Positions 6,337 to 7,799 of a DNA stretch of 7,799 nucleotides are shown here, in pieces. The DNA is from Pseudomonadota bacterium. Its GTDB lineage: Bacteria > Desulfobacterota > Desulfobacteria > Desulfobacterales > ETH-SRB1. A program made the position numbers and the translations under genes. Under the pieces are notes generated by a model. That model made no database searches. It was given only the letters and a program-made list of their open reading frames with translations, and was not told the origin of the DNA. Position 1 is the stretch's first letter. The number at the start of each line of letters is the position of its first letter. Location of the stretch: contig JAHIKR010000050.1 in assembly GCA_018897415.1 (NCBI GenBank), positions 1 to 7,799 of the forward strand, read 5' to 3'.

Positions 6337-6903
6337 ATGTCGATCTTTAATTTACAGGAAATGGCTAAATTGCTTTATAATAGTTATAAAATTAATATCT
6401 TTTTAGCTTTATTTTTTGGGATTTTACTCTTTTCTCTTGCACCCCTTCCTTTACAGCTTTATCCCTGCAAAGTATTCGCTGATGAAGAGCCTTATTATAT
6501 CGGCAACAGAAAATGCAGACTTTGTCATTTTGAATACTTTAAGGAATGGGAAAATGACCCCCATGCTAATGCCTTTGCATGTTTGGGCAGGATGCAAAAT
6601 AACCCCTACTGCTTGAAATGCCACACAACGGGTTATCGCGAAGCACAGGGTTTTGTCAGTGAAAAGATTACACCTGAATTAAGAGGTGTTCAGTGCGAGG
6701 CATGCCACGGGCCAGGCAGCAAACATAAAGATAACCCCGAGGACGAGCATAGCCTTCCTATTGGAAGAAAGATAGATTATCAAAGTGTCTGCATTAAATG
6801 TCATGATAGAAACTGGACTCCTGAATTTAACTATGAGAAATACCGGAAGAGAATTGAACACAAAATCGAGCCCAAAAAGGAAAAAGGGACTTCTCTCAGA
6901 TGA
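6337..6903 (+). CDS. Exported tetrahaem cytochrome c (cytochrome c554-like)
   Basis: Four CxxCH haem c sites are present: C60-H64 (CRLCH), C92-H96 (CLKCH), C120-H124 (CEACH) and C152-H156 (CIKCH). The YIGNRKCRLCH start, the DPHANAF segment (74-80, whose His may be a distal ligand) and the GVQCEACHGPGSKH block (117-130) are the pattern of the cytochrome c554/c' family. An N-terminal signal (hydrophobic about 19-37) with a likely cleavage after VFA (46-48) sends it to the periplasm, where haems are attached. The ATG at 6337 has AGGA at good spacing. Met9 is an alternative start that would give a more usual signal length. The C-terminal tail is highly charged (Lys/Glu-rich). The stop overlaps the next start as ATGA, so the two genes are coupled. 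It presumably carries electrons. Its redox partners are not shown here. Confidence 0.9.
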   Translation: MSIFNLQEMAKLLYNSYKINIFLALFFGILLFSLAPLPLQLYPCKVFADEEPYYIGNRKCRLCHFEYFKEWENDPHANAFACLGRMQNNPYCLKCHTTGYREAQGFVSEKITPELRGVQCEACHGPGSKHKDNPEDEHSLPIGRKIDYQSVCIKCHDRNWTPEFNYEKYRKRIEHKIEPKKEKGTSLR

Positions 6904-7772
6904 AAAATGTCTCGGTAGTTAAAGCCGCCTTTAGTACCTGCATTCTTTTTTCTCTCCTTATCGGTGCCGTCTTTTTATTCAATATTAAGGCAATTCCCGA
7001 ATACACACGTCTAATCGACAACGGGAAGCAGATAATAGGCTCGGTATCAGAGTTGGAATTACTTGAAAAGAATTATCTTTTGTATCTTCAGCATGACGTC
7101 TTAGATGATGTTGAGGATAAGATAGGAAACATGAGAAAGACACTAACTTTTTATGAAAAATCAGAATTTATCAAAAAACAAAAGTTATTTGAATTTGCCG
7201 CCTGGGAAGAGGCTATTAGCCTTTATGAGCGATTATTCGATCAGTTAATGGTATATCATGAAGCTGTTGAAAAAAATATTGCTGATATAAGAGATCTGGA
7301 AAAAAATATTTTAGCTGTCATATATTCAAAAATGAATCCCGAGCGTGGCATCATAGCCTTGCAGGAAATTCGCTTAAGTGAAAAGGGACTCATAATTTAC
7401 AGAAACCGTCCCAAACCGAAAGATGAACACTCTTTTGAAGATGAACGCAAGGAAGCGGTTTCAAATCTTTTGATCTGGGCACAGCATGATAAAAGAATTG
7501 GGGAATTGATTGAGAAAGACAATCATTTGTTTGAGGAAATTTTATACAATTTCGAAGGGCAGGACAGCACCAGCATTAAGTTAAAAAGAGAAGTTGAAAA
7601 AATAAAAAATATGGCTGATAAATTTATGGAAGAAGGAAATAAAAAACTGCATATCACCTATAGCCGTTGTAAGTTTCTTTCTATAATTCTCTTGATTATG
7701 TGGCTGGTTACAGCCATTCCAGTTGCAGCAGTCAGATTTGTTGATAAGCGTGGCACCAAAGAGAAAGCTTAA
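6900..7772 (+). CDS. Membrane-anchored helical sensor-like protein without an output domain
   Basis: The architecture is TM helix (about 7-28), a large all-helical periplasmic domain (about 30-255), a second TM helix (about 258-279), then only about 11 basic cytoplasmic residues (VDKRGTKEKA end). This resembles the sensor half of a chemoreceptor or histidine kinase. Two similar stretches, LELLEKNYLLYLQHD (52-66) and IRLSEKGLIIYRNR (157-170), suggest two helical-bundle modules as in helical bimodular (HBM) sensor domains. That family assignment is by pattern only. No HAMP, kinase, MCP or GGDEF region follows before the stop at 7770-7772, so the signal would have to go to a separate partner, perhaps encoded just beyond the window. 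The start overlaps the cytochrome stop by 4 bp (ATGA), which implies co-translation and a possible functional link with the haem protein. Confidence 0.85.
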   Translation: MKNVSVVKAAFSTCILFSLLIGAVFLFNIKAIPEYTRLIDNGKQIIGSVSELELLEKNYLLYLQHDVLDDVEDKIGNMRKTLTFYEKSEFIKKQKLFEFAAWEEAISLYERLFDQLMVYHEAVEKNIADIRDLEKNILAVIYSKMNPERGIIALQEIRLSEKGLIIYRNRPKPKDEHSFEDERKEAVSNLLIWAQHDKRIGELIEKDNHLFEEILYNFEGQDSTSIKLKREVEKIKNMADKFMEEGNKKLHITYSRCKFLSIILLIMWLVTAIPVAAVRFVDKRGTKEKA

Positions 7773-7777
7773 TTTAT

Positions 7778-7791
7778 AACAGCTAACAGCT
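7778..7791. repeat. Two tandem copies of AACAGCT
   Basis: AACAGCT occurs twice in perfect tandem (7778-7784, 7785-7791), starting 6 bp after the sensor-like gene, followed by AAGGGTTA at the window end. It could be a short sequence duplication or the border of a longer repeat that continues past the edge. No terminator is visible in the 27 bp after the stop. Confidence 0.4.
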
Positions 7792-7799
7792 AAGGGTTA

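Noticed and set aside
6416..6861. Open frames at 6416-6616 (plus) and 6679-6861 (minus) inside the cytochrome gene
   Set aside because: Four CxxCH motifs and a signal peptide fix the coding frame as 6337-6903.
1..7799. CRISPR array, tRNA gene, riboswitch or phage attachment site
   Set aside because: No regularly spaced direct repeats, tRNA-like cloverleaf or recognisable T-box or SAM-type leader was seen, including upstream of the cysteine gene, whose start overlaps tmk and leaves no room for a leader.

Overview
The window is AT-rich bacterial DNA that most resembles a Desulfobacterota genome (sulfate-reducer-type deltaproteobacterium). This assignment is inferred from gene content and style: a four-haem c554-type cytochrome, a fused cysteine synthase/cysteinyl-tRNA-synthetase-like gene, and small palindromic repeats in the intergenic DNA. 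No rRNA or other phylogenetic marker is present to prove it.

Layout. From position 1 to about 6124 every gene lies on the minus strand. In transcription order they are: surE (nucleotide phosphatase); a 167-bp MITE-like palindromic element; a YhaM-type OB-fold/HD-domain 3'-5' exoribonuclease; tmk (dTMP kinase); a 764-residue fusion of cysteine synthase to a CysRS-like domain; a disturbed 388-bp stretch holding a doubtful 78-codon ORF, a GC-rich hairpin and a 28-bp inverted repeat pair; and the N-terminal 291 codons of a conserved-looking protein of unknown function that runs off the left edge. The yhaM, tmk and fusion genes are packed with a 1-bp gap and a 10-bp overlap, so they form one operon. 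Subtracting the MITE and its target duplication leaves about 44 bp between surE and yhaM, so surE probably belonged to it too. From 6337 rightward two plus-strand genes overlap by ATGA: an exported tetrahaem cytochrome c and a two-TM helical sensor-like protein with no cytoplasmic output domain. The 212-bp gap between surE and the cytochrome gene is a divergent promoter region.

Function. SurE, YhaM and Tmk all handle nucleoside monophosphates (removing phosphate, releasing them from RNA, and phosphorylating dTMP). The most striking gene is the fusion. Its cysteine synthase half keeps the active-site motifs. Its CysRS half keeps the zinc and cysteine-binding residues but has lost all three ATP-site motifs: HIGH is DLGE, KMSKS is NMNNK, and HGGGxDL is HTSSRAL. 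This looks like a tRNA-synthetase fold turned into a cysteine-sensing domain attached to the enzyme that makes cysteine, comparable in logic to HisZ/HisG in histidine synthesis. The cytochrome/sensor pair is a second possible system, in which a periplasmic haem protein is coupled to a membrane helical-bundle protein.
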